Positions 21,434 through 33,082 are shown, counted from the first letter of the stretch. The stretch: 64,000 nt of DNA from Gambelia wislizenii (GCA_030847615.1 JAUMIR010000005.1:209544645-209608644); one strand, 5' to 3'. The notes: generated by a model from the sequence alone, not told the origin. Made by a program: numbers and translations.

Positions 21434-23019
21434 TTGGGAAGAAGAAATTTCTAGTATAAGCTTTCATGGACAGGGTGCACTTCGGTATCCGTGGAAGCTT
21501 CTGCTAGAAATTTCTTCTTCTCAGTCTTGAAGGTCATACTGGATTCCTTTATAACTTTGTCTTTAGTATGCTCTAATGAGAAATCCCACAACCCCCAAGT
21601 ATATGCAAAAAAAATCATAAATATATCGAAGATATATCAGGTTGTAGTGAGAATTTCAAATCTAGAAAATTTAATGTCAACAGACCCCTCTTTTTTTAAT
21701 ATAATCAAAAACACTTCCAGAGGAATATTTCTTGTGTGTATGTACTTTCTCCCAGCACAGCCCATCTCATCCAGAGAATGTTATATGTAGTCCAAATAAA
21801 GTAATCTTCAAGTTCAAAGCTTCCTGAATTTTTCACTGCTATTTTCTAACCACTCCTTCAGTCTCTTTACCAAAAAATTAGTCCATTAAAGAGAAAACAA
21901 CCAGAATACATGCACAACAATGCATTTTAATTAGCAGCAGCAGGAGGAGGAGCCTTTCATCTGGTAGCAGCAAAGACTTCAAATACTGAAAAGGGAGACA
22001 TCATTAACAGAGTAGGGTTCTTCAAATAACTGACTTCCATAGACATCTATGATGAAACCTCAATCCAGATTAGTCCCGCAGTTCCAACTCTTAGGCCCTT
22101 TTAGTCACTTTGCTCTTTTACCCTTAAGATCCCTCCCTGCGGGTCTGCTATTCAGGCCCTCAACTATAGCGGACAAGTAGCTGAGTTGCTCCGTGGGTTC
22201 AATCTGGTAAAGTATGACCAGTTTTCCTTGTGGATTATTAAAACATCCAGACAGAGTTGTAGAAAATAAAAACAGTAAAGATTTGTTATGTAACTAATAA
22301 AGTAAACATCTTGCCTTATGTTGGTTGTACACACAGTACACAGGAATACCTCCATTTCAAACAAAGTTACACTTTTCCATGAACTCTGTCTACATTCTCA
22401 GCTCCCAAAAAACTACAGAAATCTTATTTATTCCTTTCTCCCTAACTGGTCCTACCTACATGCCCCCTACATCCTGAAGCAGGCCCCCAGGGCAGGATGT
22501 TTGGCAGTCCCCCTACCTACTACTACAGTTAAGGGAAGCGAGATGCTCTACAGGATTTAGGATAAAAATGTAAATAAATCAATTTAAATGATGACACCAA
22601 AGTAATATTTCTATTTATTTTTAAAAAATACTAAATGGATTTACATAATAAAAACTTACAATAATACCATACTGGGAGTCTCTTCTAAACCTGGGTGCCT
22701 GGGCCCCCAGGCTAGAGTCCTGTCAGACCCCCCCCCCCCTTATGAGGGCAATGCCTACCTATACTGTATTTCTAACTGGTCCTATCTAACCTTTTAACAG
22801 AGAGGCCTCTAGATGATATCCTTTCCCCCCATGAGCTGTGATTGGCTGGCTATACCCAGCCTTTCGTTTCATAGCTCCTTTTTAGGACAACTGCATAATG
22901 TGCTAGTTTCAGGGGAACTCTTTTCATGGAAATATTTTGCTTGGTGCTTCTGCTGCTTGAGGTCATGCACTGAAACTGACAGGGCAATAGATTCAGGGCA
23001 GAGACAAAAAAGGAAATCT
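21434..23019. other. No recognisable gene; C/T-rich patches
   Basis: Includes a C run at 22729-22738 and the short repeated phrase agaaatttcttcttc near 21445 and 21505 (inverted). No coding similarity recognised. Confidence 0.45.
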
Positions 23020-23245
23020 TTACACAATCACACTACACTTTTATGGCACTATTATTCTACTTTAACTGGTGTGGCTGCCTCTTGTGGAATCCTGGGATTT
23101 GCAGTTTAGAGAGGGGTATTTAGAACTCTTAGCCCAAGAGCACTTGAGCCTCACTAAACTATAAACCCCAGAATTTTCATAGGTGGCAGCTAAAGCAGTT
23201 AAAGTGGAATAATAGCACTATAACAAGTGTAGTGTGATAAAGTCC
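23020..23245. repeat. ~225-bp foldback MITE
   Basis: The left half (CACACTACACTT, CACTATTATTCTACTTTAAC, CCTGGGATTTGCAGTTTAG) is mirrored by the right half (CTAAACTATAAACCCCAG, GTTAAAGTGGAATAATAG, AAGTGTAGTGTG). Its inner words resemble the family at 28620 and 61187. Confidence 0.7.
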
Positions 23246-24539
23246 ACAATGAATAATGAACCTGTAAATTTACTGTCTATCTTGGAGTGGGGTATATGGG
23301 GGCACCTCCAGATGCAGGGATACAACTTTCATTATGTTGTTGCATCTCACTGATATTACAGATGCTCTTCTCGCGTATGTAGGTTCACCCTAATGACCCC
23401 TCATCATTGGTTGTAGTGGATAAGGTGAATGGGAAGTATAGTCCAACAACATCTGGAGGGCCAGACATTCCCCACCCCTAGCTTAGATGGCTGTAAAGGG
23501 GGAAGATGGATCAATCAATGGCTAAAAGTCATCGGGAGGCAATGTGCCAGAGAGTGACAGTGAAAGGGGGACTCTGTTGTCTTCTGGCCTGCTTACAGGC
23601 TTCCAAAAGGCCTTGTTCTAGCCACTGTGCAAATCAATAAGCTGGATGCTGGACCAGATGGAACACTGGGCTGATTCAGCAGGTGACTTTTTATGACCTT
23701 CTGTTATTTCATCTCATCATTTTTGCTGGCACTGTTGTGGTGTCCTTTCTGCAGTCTCCATTAAAACAAAGCTTAGACTTCTTAACAATTGCTCTTTCAG
23801 GCTGTGGTTATAATTTCTCAAACAGCTTTACCTTTTATCATGGGATCTGAAAGTTCTCCAAACTCACAGGTTTTACGTTTACATTGGACTGTTATTGCAC
23901 AATGATCTATTGTTCTTCCTCATTTTTGGATACAGGTGAAGAACTGCTGACTTTCATAAATCAATGTACTTCTTAGAATTTAGTCGTATTCAGTCTCACT
24001 CTGAAAAGTAAATCTGACTTAACCTTCCTGTTCTGCTCCTCTCCTTTCACATGTGAGAACAAAGAACACTTAAATATCTGTGGCTTTTCTTTGTGGGTTT
24101 GATTCATTAAATAAATGGCATTTTATTAAACTTTGCCAACAGCTCTCCTGACCTCTAAGCTTCACAGAGAGCATTATTATGTCTATATTATTTGAGTTTT
24201 AATCTTGCACTCTGATACTATCTTGATTTCCACACTGATGTGAAAAACATAGTGTTCCCGCACTAGCCTACAGTATTGTGACACATAACACAAAATGCAG
24301 CCTTAGCATTAACTGGATGCCAGGATTCTTCTGTGTAATCACTTAATTAACTGGCACTGCAGCTGTGGGCTGGAAGGTTCTGGCTAATTAGTTCTGACAT
24401 TGTGGCAGGTGTGGCTCATTAGCTTCACCTTGGGTTCAGTAGGAGGTGGGCAGCTAAGGGCAACAACCATAGCTCTGATGCTGAGCACATTCTTTGCAAG
24501 CAGAATGTCCCATGTTCGAGCTCTGGCATCTTTTTGAGT
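23246..24539. other. No gene; probable CR1/L3-type 3' end near 23520-23720
   Basis: 23640-23700 ('gctggaccagatgg', 'ctgggctgattcagcagg') has the phrasing of an old CR1/L3 3' end, plus strand. 23420-23480 ('gtatagtccaacaacatctg', 'ccccacccct') is another dispersed-repeat phrase. The rest is unrecognised. Confidence 0.4.
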
Positions 24540-25115
24540 AGGGTAAACTACCCATCTGCAACCATTAAGAGCTTAAAAGAATTGCACTGGCTGCCAGTAC
24601 ATTTCCAGTCTGAATTCAAGGGGTTTTTAATGACATTTAAAGCACTAAATGGCAGAGGACCTTGATACTTGAGGGAATGCCTTTCCCCATATGTGCCTGC
24701 CTGAGGATTAAAATCCACTAGGGATTCCTTCCTCTGTGTCCCACCAGTAAGGTCAATACACTGCCTTGGGACACGGGAGAGGGCCTTCTCAGCCATGGCA
24801 CTCCAACCATTGAATGTCCTCCCCCTGAAGGCCTGACTGGCACCAACACTCAGGTCATTTAAGCACCAAGTTAAAACTTGGCTGTTCCCCAAAGCCTTTG
24901 GTCCTCAATTCAACCCAAATATGGATGTACGTGTTTATAAAAGCTTTTTAATCTTTTAAATCTGTTTTAAACTTATTCTTGTTGCTTAATATGTTTTCAC
25001 TTATTTAATTATTCTGTCATTATAAACTTTGTAACTTGTTTTAATGCTTTTTGTAAGTCACCCTGAAATATTTGACATAGGGTGGCGTATAAATATTTTT
25101 AACAACAACAACAAC
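24540..25115 (+). pseudogene. L2 LINE 3' end with ORF2 C-terminus
   Basis: Plus-strand conceptual reading gives LKELHWLPVHFQSEFKGF, FKALNGRGP, YLRECLSPY, a stop-interrupted version of the L2 C-terminal signature. A T-rich 3' UTR follows, with 'aagtcaccctgaaat' and 'ggtggcgtataaat', and an (AAC)n tail at 25100-25115. The intact counterpart is in the minus-strand L2 at 49192-50103. Confidence 0.85.
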
Positions 25116-25204
25116 GGGGTTACCTAGCACAATTAAGGCATAATTCCACAAGTGGAGATTTAAACCATGCAGCCCTGGTGAAGGATCTCATGCTTAGATA
25201 TACA

Positions 25205-25470
25205 ATATATTATTTATCCAAAATTAATATTCTGCCCTATATCATAAGATCTCAGGCAGGGCCCTGCAACGCTTTATTTGGGGGGGGGGCATATGTTTAT
25301 CTCAGGTCAATGTAACCTAACCTAACCTATTCACAGTACAGGATATTCAGATTATTACTAATAATGTTTTTGCAGGAGGAGGGTTACAAGCCCCCCCCCA
25401 ATGATGGGGCCCCTTGCAGCTGCAGGTTAAACTGGCCCTGATCTCAGGGTGGCTTACAAAATATTGGGAC
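25205..25470 (-). repeat. L2 3'-end fragment split by a hAT-like MITE
   Basis: Sequence before 25256 ('atattctgccctatatc') and after 25441 ('ctcagggtggcttacaa') joins into the reverse of a typical L2 3' terminus. The interruption is exactly the 184-bp element and its TSD. Confidence 0.65.
25257..25440. mobile_element. 184-bp hAT-like MITE
   Basis: Perfect 8-bp duplication ATCTCAGG at 25249-25256 and 25441-25448. Termini CAGGGCC and GGCCCTG. An 8-bp TSD and a CAGGG-type end are hallmarks of hAT transposons. It has G and C homopolymers but no ORF. Confidence 0.88.
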
Positions 25471-26524
25471 TGTTCCCACTAAACAAGGGTTCTCAGATTG
25501 CCAGGGCTTTGCTCTTCCACTAGACAGCATGATGCAACTGCCTCAGGTAGCAGGTACTGAGAGGCAGCAGTGGTGGCCCACACAACTATTCCTAGTGACT
25601 CTCCTGGTCATTCTCCCTTCTTGGAGGACAGATTTCTATATATTTTACGCAGAATAATTCTGCACCCCTGCCAAATGACCTCATGCCCTCAGGTGTGGTG
25701 AAGGATCCTATCTCATTGCCAGTGTTGAAGGAAGGTGCAACTACCAATACTCTTGGCTCCTGCATGTGAAATGGTGAGGCGATACTACTATCTGGTCTGC
25801 TGCCTCACAAAGAAGTGTGTCTTAAGATGATTCTGCAGAGCAATGCTAGAATCTAATGTGCTATGTGAGCTTAACTATGCTGGTGTACGTGGCAGCAGCA
25901 GGAGGAAAATCACTGCTGGTGTAGGGGCTGGGAAGGAAGTCAGGCATTGGAGAAATAGGCTGCTCAGATTTTGCCTGGCATCCTGTTGTTGACATACATA
26001 GCTTTAACTGTGGGCTGTGTCTGTGTATGTACATTTCCCAACCTTGCAGAAGGAGATATTCAGTATGCAGGAGGAGCTAATCAATATTGGGATATACTGT
26101 ATAGAACATACACGATGTTCACCCACTGCGCTTCACTGGAGGAACCTTCCAAAACAGGCTGCTGTAGAAACAGATAGCACTTAACCTCCTTCAGAAGCAC
26201 AGTAAACTAGTAGAGTTTAACTGTTTAAACACATTTGCAGAGGTTGCGTGTATGATTCCTGCATGTAAGCTTAGATAACCACACCCTTGTTTTCCCCAAG
26301 TTACACTCTTAGAATAATAAGGACTCAGAAACACTTAAAGTAGTTAAAAAGTACAAAAAAACCCTGCTTTACTTACATACTCAGAGCATCTCATACAGAA
26401 GAACATCAGCATAATGATAACTTGTAGTCTAAGCTACGAAAAATAATGAAGCACTACATGATTGCAAACAAAATAGGTGCAGGACAGCAATGCATGTCCT
26501 GTTACTCAAAAAGGTATTGCCCTA
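25471..26524. other. No recognisable gene or repeat
   Basis: Mixed-composition unique sequence. Only short frames. Confidence 0.45.
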
Positions 26525-27090
26525 TTGTAAAAGAGGATGGGGGAGGCCAAAAACTCACCAGAAAAGCCTTTGTGGTTTTTCCTGTCTTTCTTTAAAAAAA
26601 ACCAGGTGGGGCCCATTCCTGCTCATTAGGACAAGCGAGTCGATCTGATTTGCTTGCCCAAAAGAGAAGCAGTGCAAAATTGATTGGCCAGACAAGCACA
26701 GGGGAAGTGGCTTGCTAGCAAGGCACTTCTCCTTACCTCAGTTTCTCCACTGCCCACCCGTTCACTCCCACGGGGCCAAGGAAGGGGGAAGAGGGTGAAA
26801 GAGACCTCTTTCCACTTCCTTGGTTTCTTTGCTGCCCACCCACCCATTCGCCCATGGGACTGAGGTAGGGGGGGAGAGGACTCTTTTGCCCTCTTCTCCC
26901 TTCCTCTGACACCCACCCAGCCATGGGGCTGAGGATGGAGGAAGAGGGCTCTTTCACCCTCTTCTCCCTTCTTTGGTTTTTCCACCGCCTGCCCATTTGC
27001 TACTGTGGAGCTGAGGAAGGGAGAAGAGGGCTCTCTCGCCCTCTTCTCCCTTCCTCAGCTGTCATCTGGATGTGAAGCTTATGGGGGCTG
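26525..27090. repeat. Dispersed repeat related to 58.8-60.0 kb, containing a GA/CT-rich minisatellite
   Basis: 26555-26700 ('agaaaagcctttgtggtttt', 'cattcctgctcattaggaca', 'ggcttgctagcaaggca') matches the family at 58818-59440 and 59470-60040. 26734-27062 is about four diverged ~84-bp units of the form ctcttctcccttc, then ccacc, then catggggctgagg, then gggagaagaggg. Opposed frames here (87-119 codons) are repeat artefacts. Confidence 0.6.
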
Positions 27091-27214
27091 CTGGGAATAA
27101 AAGTTGCAGCTGCTTCAACTTGCTTTTTCTGCAGAGCACTACTTTTTTTGGGGGGGCTCATATAGACAAGCCCTTGGAGTTAATCTAATGCAGACCTTTT
27201 CAATCCTGAAGACC

Positions 27215-27300
27215 TCAAGTGATTTCCTGCGTGGCAGGGGGTTGGACTGGATGGCCCTCATGGTCTCTTCCAACTCTACAATTCTATGATTCTATGATTG
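27215..27300 (+). repeat. CR1 extreme 3' end
   Basis: 'gcagggggttggactggatg', 'ggtctcttccaactcta', then the ATTCTATGATTCTATGA terminus. Confidence 0.85.
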
Positions 27301-28119
27301 TACGATGCTAGCTCGGAGCTTATGTGCATCTATGTGCAGACATTCATACACATGCAAACATAAATGCTCACACACCACACACAAAAACCAATGAACTTCT
27401 TTTCTTGATAGGAGGGAGCAGAGAGGCATCACACTCTCCCACAGTGTGGAAAGAACAATCTGTATAAGCCTCTGTATTTTCATCTTGGTTAAACTTTCTC
27501 CCCATCCCTTCCCCCAGTGAACCTGGTAGGGAATGTGAGAGATAGTAGTGTATCTCACAACCAGAATAATTAGCATTGTTAAGCAGAAGGTGAGCAACAA
27601 CCAGTCCTGTCAGGATAATATCCCTTTACGTGCAGAGAGAAAATGTTGGAGCAACAGACCACAGGCTAGCACAGCTGAAGTGGGTTTGCTCAGAGCTGTG
27701 GCTAGGCAGAAGGTGACTAGCCAGACACTACTATAAAGATACACTCTGCGTGAGTTACTGTTGCGGGTTGGTGTTGAGGAGTATTAGATGTTTGGAGAAT
27801 TGCTGTTGGATGTGTTATTGAAGTTTGCTGTATATATTCTGTGTTTGTTTTGTACTGGAACTGAAGATAAAGCCTCCAGAAGGATCTTCCTGCTTGTAAG
27901 TCTTCTTATTGTGGGTGAAAGCGGGTCAAAGCAGTGATAAAACCTGCTAGCTGAAGCCTTTGTTTTTCAAGCCCTATTCTGTTGCATAGTTTATCTGCTA
28001 TTTGTCTACTCCTGGGTTTAGTTTGTCCCCAGGCAGCGCCAGGTAACTCTCAGTGAGCCTATACTGAGTGGACAAGTCCCACCCACCCACAGAGATTACT
28101 AGATAAATAAAGTAGATTG
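27301..28119. other. No gene; possible LTR-like stretch at 27600-27960
   Basis: A TATA-like ctataaag at 27731, then a T/G-rich section and 'gaagataaagcctccagaag' followed by 'cctgcttgtaagtc' resemble the order TATA, polyA signal, U5 of a solo LTR. No TG...CA ends or TSD were found, so this stays tentative. Confidence 0.25.
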
Positions 28120-28614
28120 AGGGCCAGGAGTTGCACATCTTGGCTTGGGATCTGGCCCATTCTGCCCTGTTCTGCCCCTATTACCTAAAGAAAACAGGCC
28201 AGCATCCAAACAGAATGCTGGCTTGTTGCCGTAGCTGCCACCGCCATTTCCTCTGCTGACCCAGACGCCAGGAAAGGGGACCATAGTTTGTGACTGCAGG
28301 GTCCTTGCATGTGATCAGCCTTGATCACATGCTGAAGGACCCCTGCCTGGCTTCCGGGACAGCCAGGGAACTGGCAGCAGCACCAAGGGATGGCCTGCCA
28401 GATGGGCTCCCACAGACACACGGGGCCCAATATGGATTTTGGCCACCAGAAACTAAGAAAACCAGGTATATTGTAACATTTTATCTGGCCCTATCCTGGC
28501 TTTCCCTTTTTTCAGCCCTGTATCTGTCCTGGTGGTGGTGAGGACTTCCTGGAATTCCTGTGTCATCTGGACTGCAGGGCTCTGGAATAGGAGTAAGCAG
28601 GGATAAGGGTAAGC
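28120..28614. repeat. Dispersed DNA-transposon family G, copy 3 (5' end eroded)
   Basis: Shares 'ggatctggcccattctgcc', 'aacaggccagcatccaaac', an internal hairpin CATGTGATCA/TGATCACATG and 'gccctatcctggctttcc' with the copies at 42869, 44218, 48346 and 61617. Confidence 0.65.
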
Positions 28615-28619
28615 CCTTA

Positions 28620-28805
28620 GGCTTCTGACACATTAACTATCATGGATCCATTCTATGGAATACTGGGATTTGTAGTTTGTTGTGGCACCCAAGCTCTCTG
28701 ATAGAGAAGGCTATCTCAGAAAATTACAAATCCCAGAATTTCATAGCATTGAGCTATGTCAGTTAGTACTGCAAACTGGATTACTTTTGCAGTATGTCAG
28801 CAGCC
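28620..28805. mobile_element. 186-bp palindromic MITE, family H copy 1
   Basis: Termini GGCTTCTGACA and TGTCAGCAGCC. TTA on both sides (28617-28619, 28806-28808). Inner mirrored words GGGATTTGTAGTTTG and ACAAATCCCAGAATT. The TTA duplication hints at a Harbinger-type element. Confidence 0.72.
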
Positions 28806-28822
28806 TTAGTCTTCTTTAGTGT

Positions 28823-28823
28823 G

Positions 28824-28860
<37 letters not shown>

Positions 28861-28862
28861 AT
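28823..28862. repeat. (TA)n/(TG)n microsatellite
   Basis: Dinucleotide run of tata then tgtg. Confidence 0.9.
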
Positions 28863-29189
28863 ACAAATACTAAAAGTTAGAAATCATCTCACAGTGAATG
28901 GCTCTGTAATATTGGGGAGAGAATGAGAGAGAGAGATTGAGAGAGATACATTAAGAACTGCAGACTATAAAATGGAAGGAGAACAAAATCAGGCTAACTG
29001 GATCTACACTGCAAAAGTAGTTGCATTAACGTTAATTCAGCAGGACAGGATGAGAAGGAATTAGGCTCAGGCAAAAGTAAACTGCTGCAACCTCTCCTAG
29101 CTTGTGTTTTTCCTTGTTAATTACATTTGCCACCTTGACCTGATTCTGATGTTGCTTGACCACATGTTCATCCCTCTATCCCTCCTTCC

Positions 29190-29415
29190 ATTCCTTTATT
29201 TATATTCTGCCTTTCTCCTAGGCTGGGATTCAAGGTGGCTTAAAAAAGGCACAAAATATAATAAAAGACATATGGTTAAAAACATACAAAACTAAGATTA
29301 AAACATTATTAAATAACAACAGAATTCAAATCTTCTTTTAAAACAGATTAAAAACAGTACAGCATCTATTATTATTAGTTGTAGTATTATTAGTATTATT
29401 AGTATTATTATTAAA
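29190..29415 (-). repeat. L2-like 3' end fragment and (ATT)n
   Basis: 'tatattctgcctttctccta' and 'ggattcaaggtggcttaaa' are the reverse of an L2 terminus. (ATT)n at about 29366-29415. Confidence 0.55.
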
Positions 29416-29496
29416 CTTTGTCCTAGTTTTCATTTGTGAAATGTTAGAAGGAATGCACTGGTTCTAGGCCTCCCTGCTGGAGCAACAGAGAACAAA

Positions 29497-29705
29497 GTCA
29501 TAGACTCATAGAATTATTGAGTTGGAAGGGGCCTCAGAGGCCATCAAATCCAACCCCCTGGTCAATGCAGGATCTCCAGCTAAAACATCACCAGCAAGTA
29601 GTGGTCCAGCCTTTTTTTTTAGAAGATGTCCAGAAAAGGAGACCCCACCATTTCTCTAGGCAATTGGTTCCATTACAAAACCACCAGCCAGAGCTCTTTG
29701 ACAAA
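29497..29705 (-). repeat. Old CR1 3' end
   Basis: 'catagactcatagaattatt', 'gagttggaaggggcctcaga', 'ggagaccccaccatttctct' parallel the CR1 ends at 45758 and 57866, with more divergence. Confidence 0.85.
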
Positions 29706-29706
29706 G

Positions 29707-29818
29707 AAGACTAAATATTTCATAAAACTACAAATCCCAGAATTCCATAGCATTGAGCCATGGCAGTTAAAGTGGTGTCAAACTTCATTATTTCTGCAGT
29801 GTAGCAGCAGTCTCTGTT
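29707..29818. repeat. Half copy of palindromic MITE family H
   Basis: 'aaactacaaatcccagaatt', 'gccatggcagttaaagtggt', 'tttctgcagtgtagcag' match the right half of 61187-61406. The left half is absent. Confidence 0.7.
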
Positions 29819-30149
29819 GAAATATTGGAGTTTCCTGGAGCTCAGTTACATGGTAGTTTTTATCCCGGGGAGAAGCGAGATCTGGAGATCTCGAATCTGT
29901 CCCTTACTGTTCCCAGGATTTGTCACAGTTAGCAGAAGTCTCATTTTTTTTGGATTTGTTGTTCAGGTACCTCCATCCCAGGAAAGGAGCACACAGCAGA
30001 GCTGTATTTTTATTGGTCGGATTTTGGATGGGATGGGCTTGCAAGGGAAGCCTGGCAATTCTGGATCTGCCATTTTTGGTATGGTCAGTCTCAGAAAACC
30101 ACCCCAACCCTTGCTGGCCACAGCTACCCTCACCTCTAATTAGAACCCC

Positions 30150-31250
30150 CTCCCCTTCCCCACGGGGCTGCTGCCTCCCACCCTCACTGCCGTGCGGGGT
30201 GGGGAGAACCTTCTCTGCAACTGTCAGTCACAGAGAAGCCCCCCTGCCCCCATGGCTATTCGCCCCCCCCCTCACAGCTATCCAAAGCGGGGGGTGCCTT
30301 CTCTGTGACTGGCAGTCATGGAGAAGCCCCCTGCCCCATGCAGCTACTCCCTCCCTCCTTCGTAGCTGCACGAGGCGGGGGTGGCTTCTCCATGACTGCC
30401 AGTCACGGAGAAGCCCCTCCACTCCATGCAGCTAGTCCCTCCTGCCCTTGTAGCTGTGTGAGTCAGGGTGTGTCTTCTCCGTAACTGGCAGTCACAGAGA
30501 AGCCCCCCCCCACCCCACTCAGCTACTCCCTCCCTCATAACTACATGAGGTGGGGGATGGCTTCTCCATGACTGTCAGTCAGAGAAACCACGCCCCCCCA
30601 CCTCATGCAGCTATGAGGGTGGGAGGAACTAGCTGTACAGGGTGGGGGGATTCCCCATGACTGTCAGTCACAGAGAAGCCACCCCCTGCCTCGTGCAACT
30701 ACGAGGGCATGAGGGACTAGCTGTGTGGGGTGTGGGGCTTCTCTGTGACTGTCAGTCATGGAGAAGCAACCCCCCTACTTCATGCAGCTACGAGGGCATG
30801 AGGGACTAGCTGCATGGGTCAGGGGGGGATCTTCTCTGTGACTGCCAGTCATGGAGAAGCCACCACCTCATGCAGTTACAAGGGCGGGAGGGACTAGCTG
30901 CATCGGGTGGGGGGGAGCTTCTCCATAACTGACAGTCATGGAGAAGCCACCCCCCGCCTCACGCAGGTATGAGGGTGTGAGGGACTAGCTGTGCGGGATG
31001 GCTGGGCCTTCTCTGTGACTGCCAGTCACGGACAAGCCACCCCCGCCTCACACAGCTATGAGGGTGGGAGGTACTAGCTGCATGGGCAGGGGGGCTTCTC
31101 TGTGACTGGCAGTCACAGAGAAGAACACCCCCCACCTTGCACAGCTACGAGGGTGGGAGGGACTAACTGCATGGGCCAGGGGGTTGTGACTGACAGTCAT
31201 GGAGAAGCCACCCCCTGCCTCGCGCAGCCACTAGGGCGGGAGGGAGTAGC
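30150..31250. repeat. Minisatellite, ~12 units of ~88 bp, each with a hairpin core
   Basis: The core CTTCTCTGTGACTG followed within 1-3 bases by CAGTCACGGAGAAG recurs at about 30211, 30298, 30386, 30472, 30560, 30648, 30738, 30829, 30918, 31007, 31096 and 31185. That is a steady 86-91-bp period. Each core is its own inverted repeat. Units also share 'acgagggcgggagggacta' and 'gcctcgtgcagcta'. ORFs inside are composed of repeat units. Confidence 0.9.
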
Positions 31251-32194
31251 TTGGGCGGAGGCAGGGGAGGGGTGAGACCTTGCCTGGCTCTCAGTTGGCT
31301 GCTTTGGAGCCAGCAGAGGACCCTACAGAGGGGCATAACAAAATGGCAGATGGAGAATTGCAAGGCTTCCCTTTCAAGTCCACCCCCTCCAATGTCCAAC
31401 CAATCAGAAATCATCCCATTTCCTGGGATGGTTCTTGATTGTTCAGACAACCAATAGATGGGTTGTCTCGGACTTTCCTAAAAAGTTCCTGAAAAATAGA
31501 AGGATGGAAAGTCATGGGTTAACTGGGCTTTTTGCTACCCCTCCTTCTGAATAGCCTGTGATGTGTGTGAGCTACTAGGGTTTGACACAAATTCTTCTTG
31601 GGCTTTTTTTGTTGTGTAAATGGACCCCTGGATTAAGCAAACTGAGGCAGCCCCTTCAGGCAATTGATTTAGGTAGCTGTGAAAAGGCAGCTTTTACTTC
31701 ATTTCTTGTTATTGTCATTTGACTCTCAGAGAAAGGTGCTGCTAGGTTTCTTGCTTTGGATGCCAAAATAACTTTGCCAGCTTTGGGTGATATAAATTTT
31801 GATTTAGGGTGTGTTTTCCTCTTCAGACAGCAGAATATCATACAGCCTAGTGATTGGGGACTCCATGGTACACAATCAGCTTCCTGTCTGGAGGGTATTT
31901 TTACCACATTCCCAATGAAACACATCCACATTTTCTGTTTTAATTCTGTAGTCAGATTAATACCATTTGGAAAAAATTGGGACACAGGGAGTCTGGGTTA
32001 TTCATGGAAGATGACATTGCCTGAAGCTGATGTAAAAATCAGTAAATGAGTCAGGGTGATGGCACCGTAAAACCCTCATCTGGAACCATTCAAAAGAACA
32101 CAGAGAAGGGAAGCTAGTTTACTCAAGAGAACAGAATCACTTAAAACTGAAGATCCCCTTTTGCAGTCCACTCAGAGAACAACTCTGAATCTAA
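31251..32194. other. No recognisable gene or repeat
   Basis: Unique-looking sequence between the minisatellite and the second palindrome. The 97- and 109-codon opposed frames at 31656-32049 lack domains. Confidence 0.45.
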
Positions 32195-32523
32195 GGACTT
32201 TTTCGGACATTAAAAATACAACGCAAGCAGCCTTGCCATGTTGCGAGGCTGCAGCACTGCAGGGTGTCCCTTTCGCATGACGCCCGTCCCTGCCGGTACT
32301 GGTGCAGTACCGCAGGGACATTTCAGCATTATATTTAGGCGATTTTTACTCACGAAAGTTGACCGTGAGTAAAAATCACCTAAATATAACGCTCAAATGT
32401 CCCTGCGGTACTGCAACACTACCGGCAGGGACGGGCGTCATGCGAAAGGGATGCCCTGCAGCGCTGCAGCCTCGCAATGTGGCGAGGCTGCTTGCGTTGT
32501 ATTTTTAATGTCTGAAAAATTCC
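32195..32523. mobile_element. 329-bp palindromic non-autonomous DNA transposon, copy F
   Basis: Starts GGACTTTTTCGGACATT. The right end is its near complement. TAA on both sides (32192-32194, 32524-32526). The centre is GATTTTTACTCACG, about 9 unpaired bases, then CGTGAGTAAAAATC. Same length and layout as 2210-2538, but large blocks of arm sequence differ in concert in both arms. No transposase. Confidence 0.9.
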
Positions 32524-33082
32524 TAAGGCTGAATCTACTACACAGGGAAAATAATTCAGCCTTACCCTGATCTTAGTCCAGGCATGTCACACAGCATTCT
32601 TCCCAATCCAATCTGAATCAGATCTCTGCCATGTCTGAAGGCTTTGGGGCACTTAAAACACACACACACACACACTCCCCCTCCATTTTAGTCTGTGGGG
32701 TTTTTTTGGGGGGGGGGGAGAACGAGTGTATCTTTTCTTTTTTACTGTATGTCTTGCAGCCAGGGATTGAACCAAAATAGGGTTGGAGTGGGGAGGGAGT
32801 AGGGGTGTTTTAGTAGACTAGCTATATCTATGGCAGCCAGAAAGGGTCAGCACCATTTTTTTTCTTTGCACTCTAGGCATAATGCTAAGTTTTCAGTCTT
32901 TGAACCTTTGAATAGTTGCTCATCTTTAATATGTTCTCTTGAGTAGGGTGGGGTCTTATGGAGGAAGCACTATAAACCATTTTCCTATATATAAGTACTC
33001 AGTGACACAGACTTCTGCATAGACCTCGAAAGATTGCACTATATGCCTTAAATCCTAAACCCACGTTCCTGGGAGCAAGCCC
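32524..33082. other. No gene; (CA)n and G runs
   Basis: Short (AC)n near 32661-32676 and a G run near 32709. Otherwise unrecognised. Confidence 0.45.

Noticed and set aside
27600..27960. Solo LTR
   Set aside because: Only a TATA-like and a polyA-like site. No TG...CA ends, no TSD and no second copy, so it is not claimed as a feature.
29920..30435. 171-codon ORF
   Set aside because: Most of it is composed of minisatellite units.
30150..31250. CRISPR array
   Set aside because: Units are tandem with diverged repeats throughout, not identical repeats with unrelated spacers, and the DNA is of vertebrate type without cas genes.
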